Assembly: GCF_002090115.1 (NCBI RefSeq)
Contig: NZ_BBRK01000004.1
Location: 1,962,294 to 2,026,293 of the forward strand
DNA: 64,000 nucleotides
Reading direction: 5' to 3'
From: Demequina sp. NBRC 110054
GTDB lineage: Bacteria; Actinomycetota; Actinomycetes; Actinomycetales; Demequinaceae
This document shows, piece by piece, positions 17,963 to 26,814 of this stretch (its first letter is position 1; each line of letters starts with the position of its first letter). The notes beneath the pieces are model-generated. The model saw nothing but the letters and a program-made list of their open reading frames with translations, ran no database searches and was not told where the DNA came from. A program made the position numbers and the translations under genes.

Positions 17963-17992
17963 TGACATGTCATCCAAGTCTGGTGTCGACAC
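17963..17992. promoter_or_regulatory. Pair of palindromes upstream of the roadblock operon
   Basis: TGACATGTCA (17963-17972) and GTGTCGACAC (17983-17992) are perfect palindromes with centres exactly 20 bases apart, on the same helix face. They lie in the 301-base divergent gap between the deaminase gene and the roadblock/GTPase operon. The remainder of that gap shows no gene. Confidence 0.4.
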
Positions 17993-18162
17993 GGGTGATC
18001 ATCTGCTTATCATCGCCTGGCATCTAGTGACGCGACGGCTCGGTTGCTGAGGGAAAGACGAGCCGTGAACCTGGGCGTGCCATCTGTGCCTGCCCGGACG
18101 CGCCGGTCCCTCGTGTACGTACCAACAGGGGCCTGCGGGCCCGGGAGAGGGAGAGAATCACC

Positions 18163-18528
18163 ATGGCTACCCCGAATGAGGCCGTCCAGGCCGCGATGAC
18201 CATCGACGGCGCGAAGGCCGCCGCGCTCGTCGATCTCGAGACCGGGATGACGCTCGCGACCGCGGGCTCGGGCATCGATCTCGAGGTTGCGGGCGCCGGC
18301 AACACGGAGGTCGTGCGCGCGAAGCTACGCGTCATGGACTCCACCGGCATCGAGGGCCCGATCGAGGACATCATGATCGTGCTCAAGGATCAGTTCCACA
18401 TCATCCACCCGCTCACCGCGGCGACGGGTCAGGGTCTGTTCCTCTATCTCGCGCTGGTCAAGGACAAGGCGAACCTCGCCATGGCGCGCCGCCAGCTTGC
18501 GAACATCGAGAAGTCCATCCAGATCTGA
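18163..18528 (+). CDS. Roadblock/LC7-domain protein (first of three)
   Basis: 121 residues, ATG with a good purine-rich leader (GGGAGAGGGAGAG). The compact alpha/beta fold with GAKAAALVDLETGMTLATAG and IMIVLKDQFHII is typical of bacterial roadblock proteins such as MglB and CvnB, which act on small Ras-like GTPases. A GTPase gene follows after a 65-base gap holding a hairpin. It probably forms a homodimer that regulates that GTPase. Confidence 0.75.
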   Translation: MATPNEAVQAAMTIDGAKAAALVDLETGMTLATAGSGIDLEVAGAGNTEVVRAKLRVMDSTGIEGPIEDIMIVLKDQFHIIHPLTAATGQGLFLYLALVKDKANLAMARRQLANIEKSIQI

Positions 18529-18536
18529 CCGCGATC

Positions 18537-18562
18537 GCGGGGCGGCATCCTCGCCGCCCCGC
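18537..18562 (+). terminator. Intercistronic hairpin
   Basis: GCGGGGCGGC, loop ATCCTC, GCCGCCCCGC: a perfect 10-base-pair stem between the first roadblock gene and the GTPase gene. There is no T run. It may partially terminate or protect the upstream message, giving more roadblock protein than GTPase. Confidence 0.55.
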
Positions 18563-18593
18563 ATTCTCGGGTCGAGCCCGGGGAGGGAGCCAC

Positions 18594-19139
18594 ATGTCGA
18601 GCGAGGTGACGAAGATCGTCATCGCTGGGCCCTTCGGGGCGGGCAAGACGACGCTCGTGAAGACGCTGAGCGCGGATGCGGTCGGCGCCGAGCGGGGCGT
18701 CTCCGACGCGACGTCGGCGCTTAAGAGCCGCACCACGGTCGCGATGGACCACGGCACCGTCCGTCTTCGCGACGAGCAGGTCATCACGCTCTTCGGGATG
18801 CCGGGCCAGGAGCGGTTCAGCTTCATGTGGCCGACCCTGTCGAAGGGCATGCGCGCGTACGCGCTGCTCGTCGACGCGAGCCGGCTGCAGGCGCAGGCGC
18901 AGCTCAAGTCGATCCTGCGGCAGTTCCAGGCGTTCGCGCCGCACGTGCCGTTCCTGGTCGCCGCGAACCGCTGGGACCCGGCGGCCCTGTCCGCTGAGGA
19001 GCTCGGGCGCTTCCTCGGCGTGGACCCGGGCCTCATCGTGGCGTGCGACCCCCGCGAGAAGGCACAGGGGTTGGATCTCCTTGGCGCCCTCATGAGCCAG
19101 GTCGACCTCGCCGAGGCGCTGCGGACGGCGCGCGCATGA
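18594..19139 (+). CDS. Ras-like small GTPase, CvnD/MglA type
   Basis: 181 residues. P-loop GPFGAGKTT at residues 12-20; G3 region LFGMPGQERF, where the usual aspartate is absent as in actinobacterial CvnD proteins; G4-like AANRWDP. It should bind GTP and switch with the roadblock proteins encoded on either side. Stop and next start overlap (ATGA). No DUF742 gene or sensor kinase accompanies it, unlike Streptomyces conservons. Confidence 0.83.
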   Translation: MSSEVTKIVIAGPFGAGKTTLVKTLSADAVGAERGVSDATSALKSRTTVAMDHGTVRLRDEQVITLFGMPGQERFSFMWPTLSKGMRAYALLVDASRLQAQAQLKSILRQFQAFAPHVPFLVAANRWDPAALSAEELGRFLGVDPGLIVACDPREKAQGLDLLGALMSQVDLAEALRTARA

Positions 19140-19519
19140 TCGTCCCCAAGCATGGGCTGCTGTGCGCGGCCCGCCTGCGCCGGCAGGTCCCCGGCGTGAC
19201 GCGCGTGATCATCGCGAGGACGGACGGGATCGCGCTGTACGACGACGTCCCGCTCGAGCAGCGCGACGGAGGCGCGGCGCTGACCGCCGCTGTGCTCGGC
19301 CTTGGCGAGACCGCATCGTCCTCGCTCGACCTGGGGACGCTGCAGTTCGGCATCACCATGAGCGCAGAGCGCTGCCTCGTCGTGTATCCGATCGATGGCT
19401 CGCATCTGCTCGCGATCATCGCGGAGGTGAACGTGGACCTTGGCGCGCTCGGCGCCGCGGGCCACCACGAGGTGGAGACCCTGCGATCGCTGTCGGGCGT
19501 CTCGATGGCTTCCCTGTGA
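19136..19519 (+). CDS. Roadblock-like protein (second of three)
   Basis: 127 residues, ATG overlapping the GTPase stop by 4 bases. VPGVTRVIIARTDGIALYDD followed by a repeated hydrophobic strand pattern (TMSAERCLVVYPIDGSHLLAIIAE) has the roadblock arrangement. It overlaps the next gene by 4 bases (GTGA). Likely a GTPase regulator or heterodimer partner. Confidence 0.65.
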   Translation: MIVPKHGLLCAARLRRQVPGVTRVIIARTDGIALYDDVPLEQRDGGAALTAAVLGLGETASSSLDLGTLQFGITMSAERCLVVYPIDGSHLLAIIAEVNVDLGALGAAGHHEVETLRSLSGVSMASL

Positions 19520-19896
19520 TCTCACGCGGCGAGTGTGCGGCGGTCGCCGAGGAGCTCCGCGGGGCGCCAGGGGTGCGCCGCGTGCTCTTCTGTCGGCACG
19601 ACGGCGTCCCCCACCACGACGATGCGGCGCTCGAGCAGCGCGCGGCGGGCGCGGCCCTCGTGTCTGGCCTCGTGGGAGCCGCGACGGTCGTGGCTCAGCA
19701 GTTCGCGGTCGGTGAGACGCAGGGCGTGATCGTCTATGGCGCGGACGCGCAGCTGATCGCGCGTGCTATTGACGCCGACCTGATCATGGTCGTCGTCGCG
19801 GACGTGGGCGGACCTGGGCAGGAGATCTACCGCCGGGTGCGCGCGGTCGCCCGTCGGATGGGTGCAGCAGCGGCGCACCAGGGTTCGCACGGCTGA
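19516..19896 (+). CDS. Roadblock-like protein (third of three)
   Basis: 126 residues from a GTG that overlaps the preceding stop. GAPGVRRVLFCRHDGVPHHDD aligns by eye with the second roadblock protein, so the two look like a tandem duplication. It ends the operon 34 bases before the convergent IclR gene. Confidence 0.65.
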   Translation: MISRGECAAVAEELRGAPGVRRVLFCRHDGVPHHDDAALEQRAAGAALVSGLVGAATVVAQQFAVGETQGVIVYGADAQLIARAIDADLIMVVVADVGGPGQEIYRRVRAVARRMGAAAAHQGSHG

Positions 19897-19930
19897 CCGT
19901 GAGCGGGCCGCGTGTGTGCGGCGCGGAGTC

Positions 19931-20650
19931 TCAGCCTGCGGTGCGGCGCAGGACCTCGCTGAGCTGCTGTGCCGCCTCGACGACCGCGGTGGAGTGCATC
20001 GTCCCGGGGTGGGCAGTCATGCGCTCGGCAGGGCCGGAGATCGACACCGCGGCGATCACGGTGCCGGCGGTTCCCCACACGGGCGCGGACACGGAGCTGA
20101 CGCCTGGCTCGCGCTCGCCGGAGGACTCGGCGTAGCCGCGCTCGCGGACCACGGAGAGGTCGCGCGCGGTGTAGCGGGCCGAGGCGAGCGTGCGGTGGAT
20201 CCGCTCGGTCTCCTCCCACGCGGTGAGCACCTGCGCAGCGGATCCGGCGGACATCGTCATCGTCGTCCCGACAGGGATCGAGTCGCGCAGGCCCATCGCG
20301 CGGTCGGCAGAGGCGATGCAGATGCGCTGATCGCCGTGCGGGCGGTACAGCTGCGAGGACTCGCCGGTGCGGTCCCGCAGGACGGTCAGGACGGGCTGCG
20401 CGGCGGACACGAGCCGGTCCTCGCCGACGGCCGCGGCGAGCTGCGCGAAGCGCGGACCCAGGATGAACGCCCCGGTCGTGTCACGGCCCACGAGGCGGTG
20501 GTGCTCGAGCGCGAGCAGCAGCCGGTGTGCGGTGGGACGCGCGAGGTGCGTCGTGGTGACGATCTGTCCGAGGGTGGCGGGGCCCTCCTCCAAGGCGGCC
20601 AGCAGAGCCGCTGCCTTGTCAATCACGCCGACGCCGCTATGATTGTCCAT
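19931..20650 (-). CDS. IclR-family regulator of leuCD (LtbR/NdgR type)
   Basis: 239 residues. An N-terminal winged helix (GPATLGQIVTTTHLARPTAHRLLLAL) precedes an IclR effector domain. Divergent placement next to leuCD is the classic arrangement of LtbR in Corynebacterium and NdgR in Streptomyces, which repress leucine and amino-acid genes. A perfect inverted repeat in the 58-base gap is the probable operator, allowing control of both promoters. Confidence 0.9.
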   Translation of the reverse strand: MDNHSGVGVIDKAAALLAALEEGPATLGQIVTTTHLARPTAHRLLLALEHHRLVGRDTTGAFILGPRFAQLAAAVGEDRLVSAAQPVLTVLRDRTGESSQLYRPHGDQRICIASADRAMGLRDSIPVGTTMTMSAGSAAQVLTAWEETERIHRTLASARYTARDLSVVRERGYAESSGEREPGVSSVSAPVWGTAGTVIAAVSISGPAERMTAHPGTMHSTAVVEAAQQLSEVLRRTAG

Positions 20651-20665
20651 AGAGCGATACTAGCG

Positions 20666-20680
20666 TCTCAAAATATGAGA
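20666..20680. promoter_or_regulatory. Probable IclR-regulator operator of leuCD
   Basis: TCTCA-AAATA-TGAGA, a perfect inverted repeat, sits between the divergent IclR gene and leuC. Position and symmetry fit a repressor site. Confidence 0.65.
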
Positions 20681-20708
20681 TGTCTAGGCTGAGATCGAGG
20701 AGGAGAGC

Positions 20709-22133
20709 ATGGGTACCACCCTCGCCGAGAAGCTGTGGGCCGACCACCTGGTCAAGAAGGGTGAGGACGGCGCGCCCGACCTCATCTACATCGACCTTCA
20801 CATGTGTCACGAGGTCACGAGCCCCCAGGCGTTCGAGGGCCTGCGCCTCGCTGGCCGCCCCGTGCGTCGTCCCGAGCTCACGATCGCGACCGAGGACCAC
20901 AACACCCCGACGCTCGACATCGACCTCCCGATCGCGGACGAGACCAGCCGCAAGCAGGTCGACAAGCTGCGCGAGAACGTCAACGAGTTCGGCGTCCGCA
21001 TCCACTCGCTCGGCGACGCCGACCAGGGCATCGTCCACGTCGTCGGTCCCCAGCTCGGCCTGACCATGCCCGGCATGACGGTCGTGTGCGGCGACTCGCA
21101 CACCTCGACCCACGGCGCCTTCGGCTCGCTGGCCTTCGGCATCGGCACCTCCGAGGTCGAGCACGTGCTCGCGACCCAGACCCTGCCGCTCAAGCCGTTC
21201 AAGACCATGGCGATCAACGTCGACGGCGAGCTGCCCAAGGGCGCGACCGCGAAGGACATCATCCTCGCGATCATCGCGAAGATCGGTACCGGAGGCGGCG
21301 CGGGCTACGTGCTCGAGTACCGCGGAGAGGCCATCCGCAACCTCTCGATGGAGGGCCGGATGACCATCTGCAACATGTCGATCGAGGCCGGTGCCCGCGC
21401 GGGCATGATCGCGCCGGACGAGACCACCTTCGAGTACGTCAAGGGCCGCCCGCATGCTCCCGAGGGCGCCGACTGGGACGCCGCGGTCGAGTACTGGAAG
21501 ACGCTCAAGACGGACGACGACGCGGTGTTCGACACAGAGGTCAACCTCAATGCCGCCGACCTCGAGCCCTTCGTCACCTGGGGCACGAACCCCGGTCAGG
21601 GCCTGCCGCTGTCGGCGAACGTGCCGGACCCCGAGGACTTCGCCGAGGAGTCGGACCGCGAGGCCGCGGTCAACGCGCTCGAGTACATGGGCCTCACTCC
21701 CGGCACCCCGCTGCGCGACATCGAGATCGACACTGTCTTCCTCGGCTCGTGCACCAACGGCCGCATCGAGGACCTGCGCGCCGCCGCCGCGATCCTGCAG
21801 GGCCGCAAGAAGGCGGACAACATCCGCCTGCTCGTGGTCCCCGGCTCGGCGCGCGTGCGCCTCCAGGCCGAGCGCGAGGGCCTGGACAAGGTGTTCCTCG
21901 ACTTCGGCGGCGAGTGGCGCAACGCGGGCTGCTCGATGTGCCTGGGCATGAACCCCGACCAGCTCAAGCCGCAGGAGCGCTCGGCGTCGACCTCGAACCG
22001 CAACTTCGAGGGACGTCAGGGCAAGGGCGGTCGCACCCACCTCGTGTCCCCGCTCGTCGCCGCCGCCACGGCGGTGCGCGGAACCCTGTCCAGCCCCGAC
22101 GACCTCGCCGACGCGCCCTCGGCGCTCGCGTAA
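20709..22133 (+). CDS. leuC: 3-isopropylmalate dehydratase large subunit
   Basis: 474 residues, full length. The three [4Fe-4S] ligands are Cys348 (GSCTNGR) and Cys408/Cys411 (GCSMCLG). With LeuD it isomerises 2-isopropylmalate to 3-isopropylmalate in leucine synthesis. ATG preceded by GAGGAGAGC. leuD follows 12 bases later. Confidence 0.97.
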   Translation: MGTTLAEKLWADHLVKKGEDGAPDLIYIDLHMCHEVTSPQAFEGLRLAGRPVRRPELTIATEDHNTPTLDIDLPIADETSRKQVDKLRENVNEFGVRIHSLGDADQGIVHVVGPQLGLTMPGMTVVCGDSHTSTHGAFGSLAFGIGTSEVEHVLATQTLPLKPFKTMAINVDGELPKGATAKDIILAIIAKIGTGGGAGYVLEYRGEAIRNLSMEGRMTICNMSIEAGARAGMIAPDETTFEYVKGRPHAPEGADWDAAVEYWKTLKTDDDAVFDTEVNLNAADLEPFVTWGTNPGQGLPLSANVPDPEDFAEESDREAAVNALEYMGLTPGTPLRDIEIDTVFLGSCTNGRIEDLRAAAAILQGRKKADNIRLLVVPGSARVRLQAEREGLDKVFLDFGGEWRNAGCSMCLGMNPDQLKPQERSASTSNRNFEGRQGKGGRTHLVSPLVAAATAVRGTLSSPDDLADAPSALA

Positions 22134-22145
22134 AGGAGACGAGCC

Positions 22146-22784
22146 ATGGAGAAGTTCACCACCCACACCGGCGTCGGCGTCCCGCTGCGTCGCTCCAACG
22201 TCGACACCGACCAGATCATCCCCGCGGTGTACCTCAAGCGCATCACGCGCACGGGCTTCGAGGACGCGCTGTTCGCCGCGTGGCGCGGCGACCCCGAGTT
22301 CATTCTCAACCAGCCCGAGTACTCGTCCGGCTCGGTCCTCGTGGCCGGCCCCGACTTCGGCACGGGCTCGTCGCGCGAGCACGCCGTGTGGGCGCTCAAG
22401 GACTACGGCTTCAAGGTGGTCCTCGCGCCGCGCTTCGCCGACATCTTCCGCGGCAACTCGGGCAAGCAGGGCCTGGTCGCCGGCATCGTCAGCCAGGAGA
22501 ACATCGAGCTGCTGTGGAAGCTGCTCGAGACCGAGCCGGGCAAGGAGATCACCGTCTCCCTCGAGGACCGCACCGTCACGTGCGGCGAGCTCACCGTGCC
22601 GTTCGAGATCGACGACTACGTCCGCTGGCGCCTCATGGAGGGCCTGGACGACATCGGCCTGACGCTGCGCGACGAGGAGGCCATCACGGCCTTCGAGCAG
22701 ACGCGCGACTCGTGGCGCCCCAAGACGCTTCCCGCGAAGACCCTCCCCAAGGAGGAGATCGTCGCGGCGCGTCCCGTCGACTGA
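22146..22784 (+). CDS. leuD: 3-isopropylmalate dehydratase small subunit
   Basis: 212 residues. Swivel-domain signatures [10 protein letters not shown] and [10 protein letters not shown] are present. It pairs with LeuC. RBS AAAGGAGACG precedes the ATG. A 15-base-pair bidirectional terminator follows at 22800. Confidence 0.97.
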   Translation: MEKFTTHTGVGVPLRRSNVDTDQIIPAVYLKRITRTGFEDALFAAWRGDPEFILNQPEYSSGSVLVAGPDFGTGSSREHAVWALKDYGFKVVLAPRFADIFRGNSGKQGLVAGIVSQENIELLWKLLETEPGKEITVSLEDRTVTCGELTVPFEIDDYVRWRLMEGLDDIGLTLRDEEAITAFEQTRDSWRPKTLPAKTLPKEEIVAARPVD

Positions 22785-22798
22785 CCCGCGTGCTCAGC

Positions 22799-23713
22799 TC
22801 AGGCTCGGTCGCCCTCGGACACGGGGGCGACCGAGCCTGTCTGCTTCGGCGCGACCTTGCGCCACAGCGCCAGGATCGCGACGACGCCGACGATGTTGAC
22901 GAGCGCGAGCGCGAACGAGGCGTCCGAGCCCTCGGCCGGGTCCGTCGTGAGGAACGACGTGAACACGCTCAGGTCCCACAGCAGGTGCACGGCGATGGGC
23001 AGGATCAATCCGCCGGAGACGCGCCTGGCGGTGTACAGCACGATGCCCAGCAGGAACGAGAAGACGATCTGGACGGGGCCCGCAAGAAAGTGCGCGAGAC
23101 CGAAGACCGCCGAGCTCACGAGCATCACCGTCAGCTCTCCCCAGCGCGCACGCAGGAAGTGCACGAGCACGCCGCGGAACATCAGCTCCTCTCCGAACGC
23201 GATGAAGAGGGTGCCGAGCGCGAGAGCCGCGAAGGCCGAGAGGCCCGCCTCGGAGATCCTGCCGTAGTCCGCGAGGGCGATCGCGACGACGACGATCGCG
23301 AGGCTCGGCGCCCACAGCCAGCGCCGCGCCGGAACGTCGTCCACGAAGACTGGACGCCACCAGCGCAGTGCCCAGATCGCGAGCAGCACGATCGCCGTGC
23401 CGAACGCGTGGACCTGCGCCAGGTGGAGGCCCGCATGGGTGTCGGGGAAGAGTCGTTCGGACTCGCTTCCGAGCACGAACACGCTGAAGAAGGACGGTCC
23501 GAGCAGGAACGCGACGATCAGGCCGATCAGTCCCGCCCATCCGAGCCTGCGCTCGCCCGTGCGGGCGCTCGTCGAGTCGTCAACCGTGCGACCTCCCTTG
23601 GTCGGAACGTGTCTGTGAACGAACGTAGCAACATCGGCGCCCTCGCGGAAAGAGGGCCTGGAGCGGTGGCAATGCGGAGAATAGGATGCGGAAATGGACT
23701 CTGAGGGAGCCAT
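22799..23713 (-). CDS. CPBP-family intramembrane metalloprotease
   Basis: Up to 304 residues from an ATG at 23713, but the true start is unclear. The first obvious membrane segment begins near residue 60, and a good GGAGG lies at 23590 with no standard start after it. About eight membrane segments. The motifs FGEELMFRG (EExxxR), FGLAHF and HLLWD are the CPBP catalytic set. Members process membrane peptides or modify prenylated proteins; substrate unknown. The start as drawn overlaps the divergent TetR gene by 20 bases. Confidence 0.72.
   Translation of the reverse strand: MAPSESISASYSPHCHRSRPSFREGADVATFVHRHVPTKGGRTVDDSTSARTGERRLGWAGLIGLIVAFLLGPSFFSVFVLGSESERLFPDTHAGLHLAQVHAFGTAIVLLAIWALRWWRPVFVDDVPARRWLWAPSLAIVVVAIALADYGRISEAGLSAFAALALGTLFIAFGEELMFRGVLVHFLRARWGELTVMLVSSAVFGLAHFLAGPVQIVFSFLLGIVLYTARRVSGGLILPIAVHLLWDLSVFTSFLTTDPAEGSDASFALALVNIVGVVAILALWRKVAPKQTGSVAPVSEGDRA
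22800..22839. terminator. Bidirectional terminator between leuD and a CPBP gene
   Basis: CAGGCTCGGTCGCCC pairs perfectly with GGGCGACCGAGCCTG across a 10-base loop. The hairpin overlaps the last codons of the convergent CPBP gene, so its C-terminal residues are constrained by the terminator. Confidence 0.75.
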
Positions 23714-24293
23714 CAAGCGCCGACGTCGGGGCGATGTGCTCGAGGACGCGATCCTCGACGCGGCCTGGGATGTGCTGAGCGAGGGCGGCCACGGGGCCTT
23801 CACCCTCGACGCGGTCGCGCGCCGCGCCCACACGAGCCGCACCGTGCTCGCGCGCCGCTGGGACGACCGCGCCGCGCTCATGAAGGCCGCGCTGTGGAAG
23901 CGCGGCCGCGAGGAGGACGAGGGCGCGCTCGACACGGGCTCACTGCGCAACGACGTCCTCGTGCTGCTCGGCAACGCGTCTCTGCGTCCCGACCGCTACG
24001 AGGCGCTCCTGTACGCCTCGGCCTCGGGGGACGCTCTCGCCGACGGCGCCGAGCGCGCGCGCCTGCGCGAGATCTTCCTCTCCGACTCCGTGACGCGCAT
24101 GGAGGACGTCTGGTTCCGCGCGGTCGAGCGCGGCGAGGCTCCCGAGGGTGGGATCGACCCGTGGCTGCTCGCACTGCCCTTCGACCTGTTCAGCGCCGAG
24201 GTGCTCATGACGCGGCAGGCCCCCGGCGCGCTGCGGCTCGCGTGGATCGTCGACGAGGTCTTCATGCCGCTTGTCCGCGCGAGGATGACGTGA
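23694..24293 (+). CDS. TetR-family transcriptional regulator
   Basis: 199 residues. The N-terminal HTH is ILDAAWDVLSEGGHGAFTLDAVARRAHTSRTVLARRW. The C-terminal ligand-binding domain is variable. It overlaps the downstream membrane-protein gene by four bases (GTGA) and probably regulates itself and the flanking CPBP genes. Confidence 0.87.
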   Translation: MDSEGAIKRRRRGDVLEDAILDAAWDVLSEGGHGAFTLDAVARRAHTSRTVLARRWDDRAALMKAALWKRGREEDEGALDTGSLRNDVLVLLGNASLRPDRYEALLYASASGDALADGAERARLREIFLSDSVTRMEDVWFRAVERGEAPEGGIDPWLLALPFDLFSAEVLMTRQAPGALRLAWIVDEVFMPLVRARMT

Positions 24294-25132
24294 GCGCCGT
24301 GGCAACGGGGCAGACGCGCGCACCCGCCGACGCATGGTCGATCCGCGCCGCGCGGCTCGCGGCCGCCGCGCTCGTGTCCGGCTCCGCAGTCCTGCTGTTC
24401 GCCGTCCACGTGCGCCCGCTCGGCTACGTGCCGCTCGTCGTGGGCGTGCTGCTCGGGCTCGTGGTCGACCGCGCCCTCGGCAAGGACCTCGCCCTGATCG
24501 CCGCGGGGCAGGCGATCATCTCCACGATCTCCCTCAAGGCCGATCTCTCGGACGCCGGCATCGTGCGTTTCGCGGTCGTGCTGTCGCTTGCCGTCCTCGT
24601 GCCGTGGGCGGTCTCGCGCTGGGTCTACAGGGACGATGCGGTGCACTTCCCGGTGCGCACCGGACGACGCTGGACCCCCGCCATGTGGGCATACCTCGGA
24701 GCTGTCGTGGTGATCGGCTACCTCCTCCTTCCCTGGTACTTCCTCGGCTCGGGCGCGTACCTCAACTGGCCGCCCCTGGACGGCGGGCAGGACATCGCGC
24801 GGCTCTTCTTCGGCGTCAACGCTGTGGGCCTGTGGGACGAGCTGTTCTTCATCTGCGTCGTGTTCGGGCTGCTGAGCCGGCACTTCTCCGTCCCCGTGGC
24901 GAACGTGCTCCAGGCCATCGTCTTCGTCTCCTTCCTGTGGGAGCTCGGCTACCGCGAATGGGGGCCGCTGCTGACCATCCCCTTCGCGCTCGTCCAGGGG
25001 TGGCTGTTCTCCAAGGTCCGCTCGCTGTCCTACGTGGTCGCGGTCCACCTGCTGTTCGACGCGGTGGTGTTCGCGGTGCTCGTGCACGGCCACCACCCGG
25101 ACCTGTTCGACATCTTCGTGACGGCGCCATGA
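24290..25132 (+). CDS. CPBP-like membrane protein with degenerate motif
   Basis: 280 residues, GTG overlapping the TetR stop. About eight membrane segments. The CPBP-like core reads WDELFFICVVFG and HLLFD, so the usual EExxxR is not intact (DEL, and the arginine is displaced to LLSR). It may have lost protease activity or belong to a side branch. The next gene overlaps its stop (ATGA). Confidence 0.65.
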   Translation: MSAVATGQTRAPADAWSIRAARLAAAALVSGSAVLLFAVHVRPLGYVPLVVGVLLGLVVDRALGKDLALIAAGQAIISTISLKADLSDAGIVRFAVVLSLAVLVPWAVSRWVYRDDAVHFPVRTGRRWTPAMWAYLGAVVVIGYLLLPWYFLGSGAYLNWPPLDGGQDIARLFFGVNAVGLWDELFFICVVFGLLSRHFSVPVANVLQAIVFVSFLWELGYREWGPLLTIPFALVQGWLFSKVRSLSYVVAVHLLFDAVVFAVLVHGHHPDLFDIFVTAP

Positions 25133-25800
25133 CGGACCCCACGATTCCTGCCGCGACGCTCGACCTCGCGGGCGCGCTCGCCGCGAAGGCCATCGAGGAG
25201 GCCGACTCCTCCGCGGGCACCCGCATCCTCGGCATCGCAGGCGGGCCCGGCTCCGGGAAGTCGACGCTCGCGGCGGCGCTCGCGGCGGCGATCGGCCAGC
25301 GTCGACCCGATCTCGCGCCCGCCGTCGTCCCGATGGATGGCTTCCACCTCGCGCAGGCCGAGCTCGTCGCGCGCGGGCTGGCGGGCCGCAAGGGCTCGCC
25401 CGAGACCTTCGATCCCGACGCGCTAGCGATCCTCCTCGACGCCCTGCGAGGCGAGCGCGAGGCACCCGTGCCGGTACCGGACTACGACCGCGCCCTCCAC
25501 GAGCCCGTGGAGGGGAGGCTGTCCATCCCCGTCGACTGCCGCATCGTCCTCGTGGAGGGGAACTGGCTCGCGCTGGACACGCTCGCGTGGCGGCGCGTGC
25601 GCGACCGGATCGACGCGCTGTGGTTCCTGGACGTGCCGTGGGAGGTGTGCCGCGAGCGGCTCATCGCGAGGCGCGTCGCGACGGGGCGCGAGCCTGGCCC
25701 CGCGCGTGTCTGGGTCGACACGGTGGACGCCGAGAACTTCTGGCTCGCGCACGACTCGTCGCGCGCGGCGGATCTGAGGCTCACGCCGGGGAGCTGCTGA
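25129..25800 (+). CDS. Nucleoside/nucleotide kinase-like P-loop protein
   Basis: 223 residues. Walker A GGPGSGKST near residue 39, MDGFHLAQ, and LVEGNWL place it in the uridine kinase/phosphoribulokinase-like group (YfdR/PanK-like family). Substrate unknown. Last gene of the TetR-CPBP-kinase operon; it converges on the PfkB gene with 3 bases between stops. Confidence 0.8.
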   Translation: MTDPTIPAATLDLAGALAAKAIEEADSSAGTRILGIAGGPGSGKSTLAAALAAAIGQRRPDLAPAVVPMDGFHLAQAELVARGLAGRKGSPETFDPDALAILLDALRGEREAPVPVPDYDRALHEPVEGRLSIPVDCRIVLVEGNWLALDTLAWRRVRDRIDALWFLDVPWEVCRERLIARRVATGREPGPARVWVDTVDAENFWLAHDSSRAADLRLTPGSC

Positions 25801-25803
25801 GGG

Positions 25804-26712
25804 TCAGCGCTCGTGGGGAAGTCGGCCGCGCAGCCATGCGCGGGTACCGAACGAGCCAAGAGAGGTCCCCGCGACCGCCGAGGCCCAGACCGCGTCGTCG
25901 TGGATCCTCTCGTCCTCGAGGCCCAGCTCGGCGATCCGATGCGCGAACGCACCGTGGAAGAAGTCGCCCGCTCCCAGGGTGTCGACCACGGGCACCGGCC
26001 GCACATCGGCCTCGCCGGAGCCCACGGGGGTGCGGTAGAGGACCGAGCCTCCGCCCCTCGTGATGAGGATCCGCTGCGTGCCGAGCGCGAGGAGCGTGTC
26101 GATGACCGCTGCGGGATCTCCCTCGGTGCCCGGGGGAGCGAAGTCGTCGGAGACCACCGCGATGTCGACGTGGTCGAGCACGTCGGGCGTGTACGGCTTC
26201 CAGCTGCCGGCGTCGAGGATCACGGGCACGCCGGCCTCGCGGGCCGCGCGCGCGATCGGGATGCCGAGGTGCCGGTGGTAGCCGTCCAGGAGCACGGCAT
26301 CGAGCCCGTGCACGAGCGCCGCGGCGTCGAGGCTCGGGGGAGTGTCCCTCTCCGACGCGGCGGTACCCGTCGGCGACACCACGGCGCGGTCGCCGGTCGT
26401 GCGCGTGATCATGATCGCGGCGGTCGCCGGAGGGCCCTCCCCGGTCGAGTCCTCCACGTGCACGGTGACGTCGCATGCGCGCAGGTCCGCGAGCACCAGG
26501 TCGGTCAGCGGATGCGGCGGGAGCGCGGTGACGAGCGCGGTCTCGGAGCCGCATCGAGCGGACGCGACCGCGGCATTCGCGGCGGGACCACCGCCCGCGA
26601 TCAGGAAGTCGAGCGCAGCGACCTTCTCATTGGGGAGCGGCAGCCGCTCGACGAGCTGCACGACGTCGAGCGTGGCAAGGCCCACGCACAGGACGCGGGG
26701 CGGGTCGGTCAC
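25804..26712 (-). CDS. PfkB-family sugar kinase
   Basis: 302 residues. GGGPAANAAVASARCG is the N-terminal PfkB signature, and VDTLGAGDFFHGAF the C-terminal signature with the catalytic Asp. Likely ribokinase-like; sugar unknown. Gene stands alone and diverges from murA across a 102-base gap. Confidence 0.85.
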   Translation of the reverse strand: MTDPPRVLCVGLATLDVVQLVERLPLPNEKVAALDFLIAGGGPAANAAVASARCGSETALVTALPPHPLTDLVLADLRACDVTVHVEDSTGEGPPATAAIMITRTTGDRAVVSPTGTAASERDTPPSLDAAALVHGLDAVLLDGYHRHLGIPIARAAREAGVPVILDAGSWKPYTPDVLDHVDIAVVSDDFAPPGTEGDPAAVIDTLLALGTQRILITRGGGSVLYRTPVGSGEADVRPVPVVDTLGAGDFFHGAFAHRIAELGLEDERIHDDAVWASAVAGTSLGSFGTRAWLRGRLPHER

Positions 26713-26814
26713 CTCTCCACCTTAGAGCCGAAGGCCCTGGTGTTTCGTGATTCCGCGGCATCTCTCTGTGGAGTCGAGGCCGGTCGTACAGCCGAGATGG
26801 GGCACCATAGGACC

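Noticed and set aside
20804..23704. 966-codon frame across leuC, leuD and beyond
   Set aside because: Off-frame reading, Arg/His/Pro-rich; leuC and leuD are certain in another frame.
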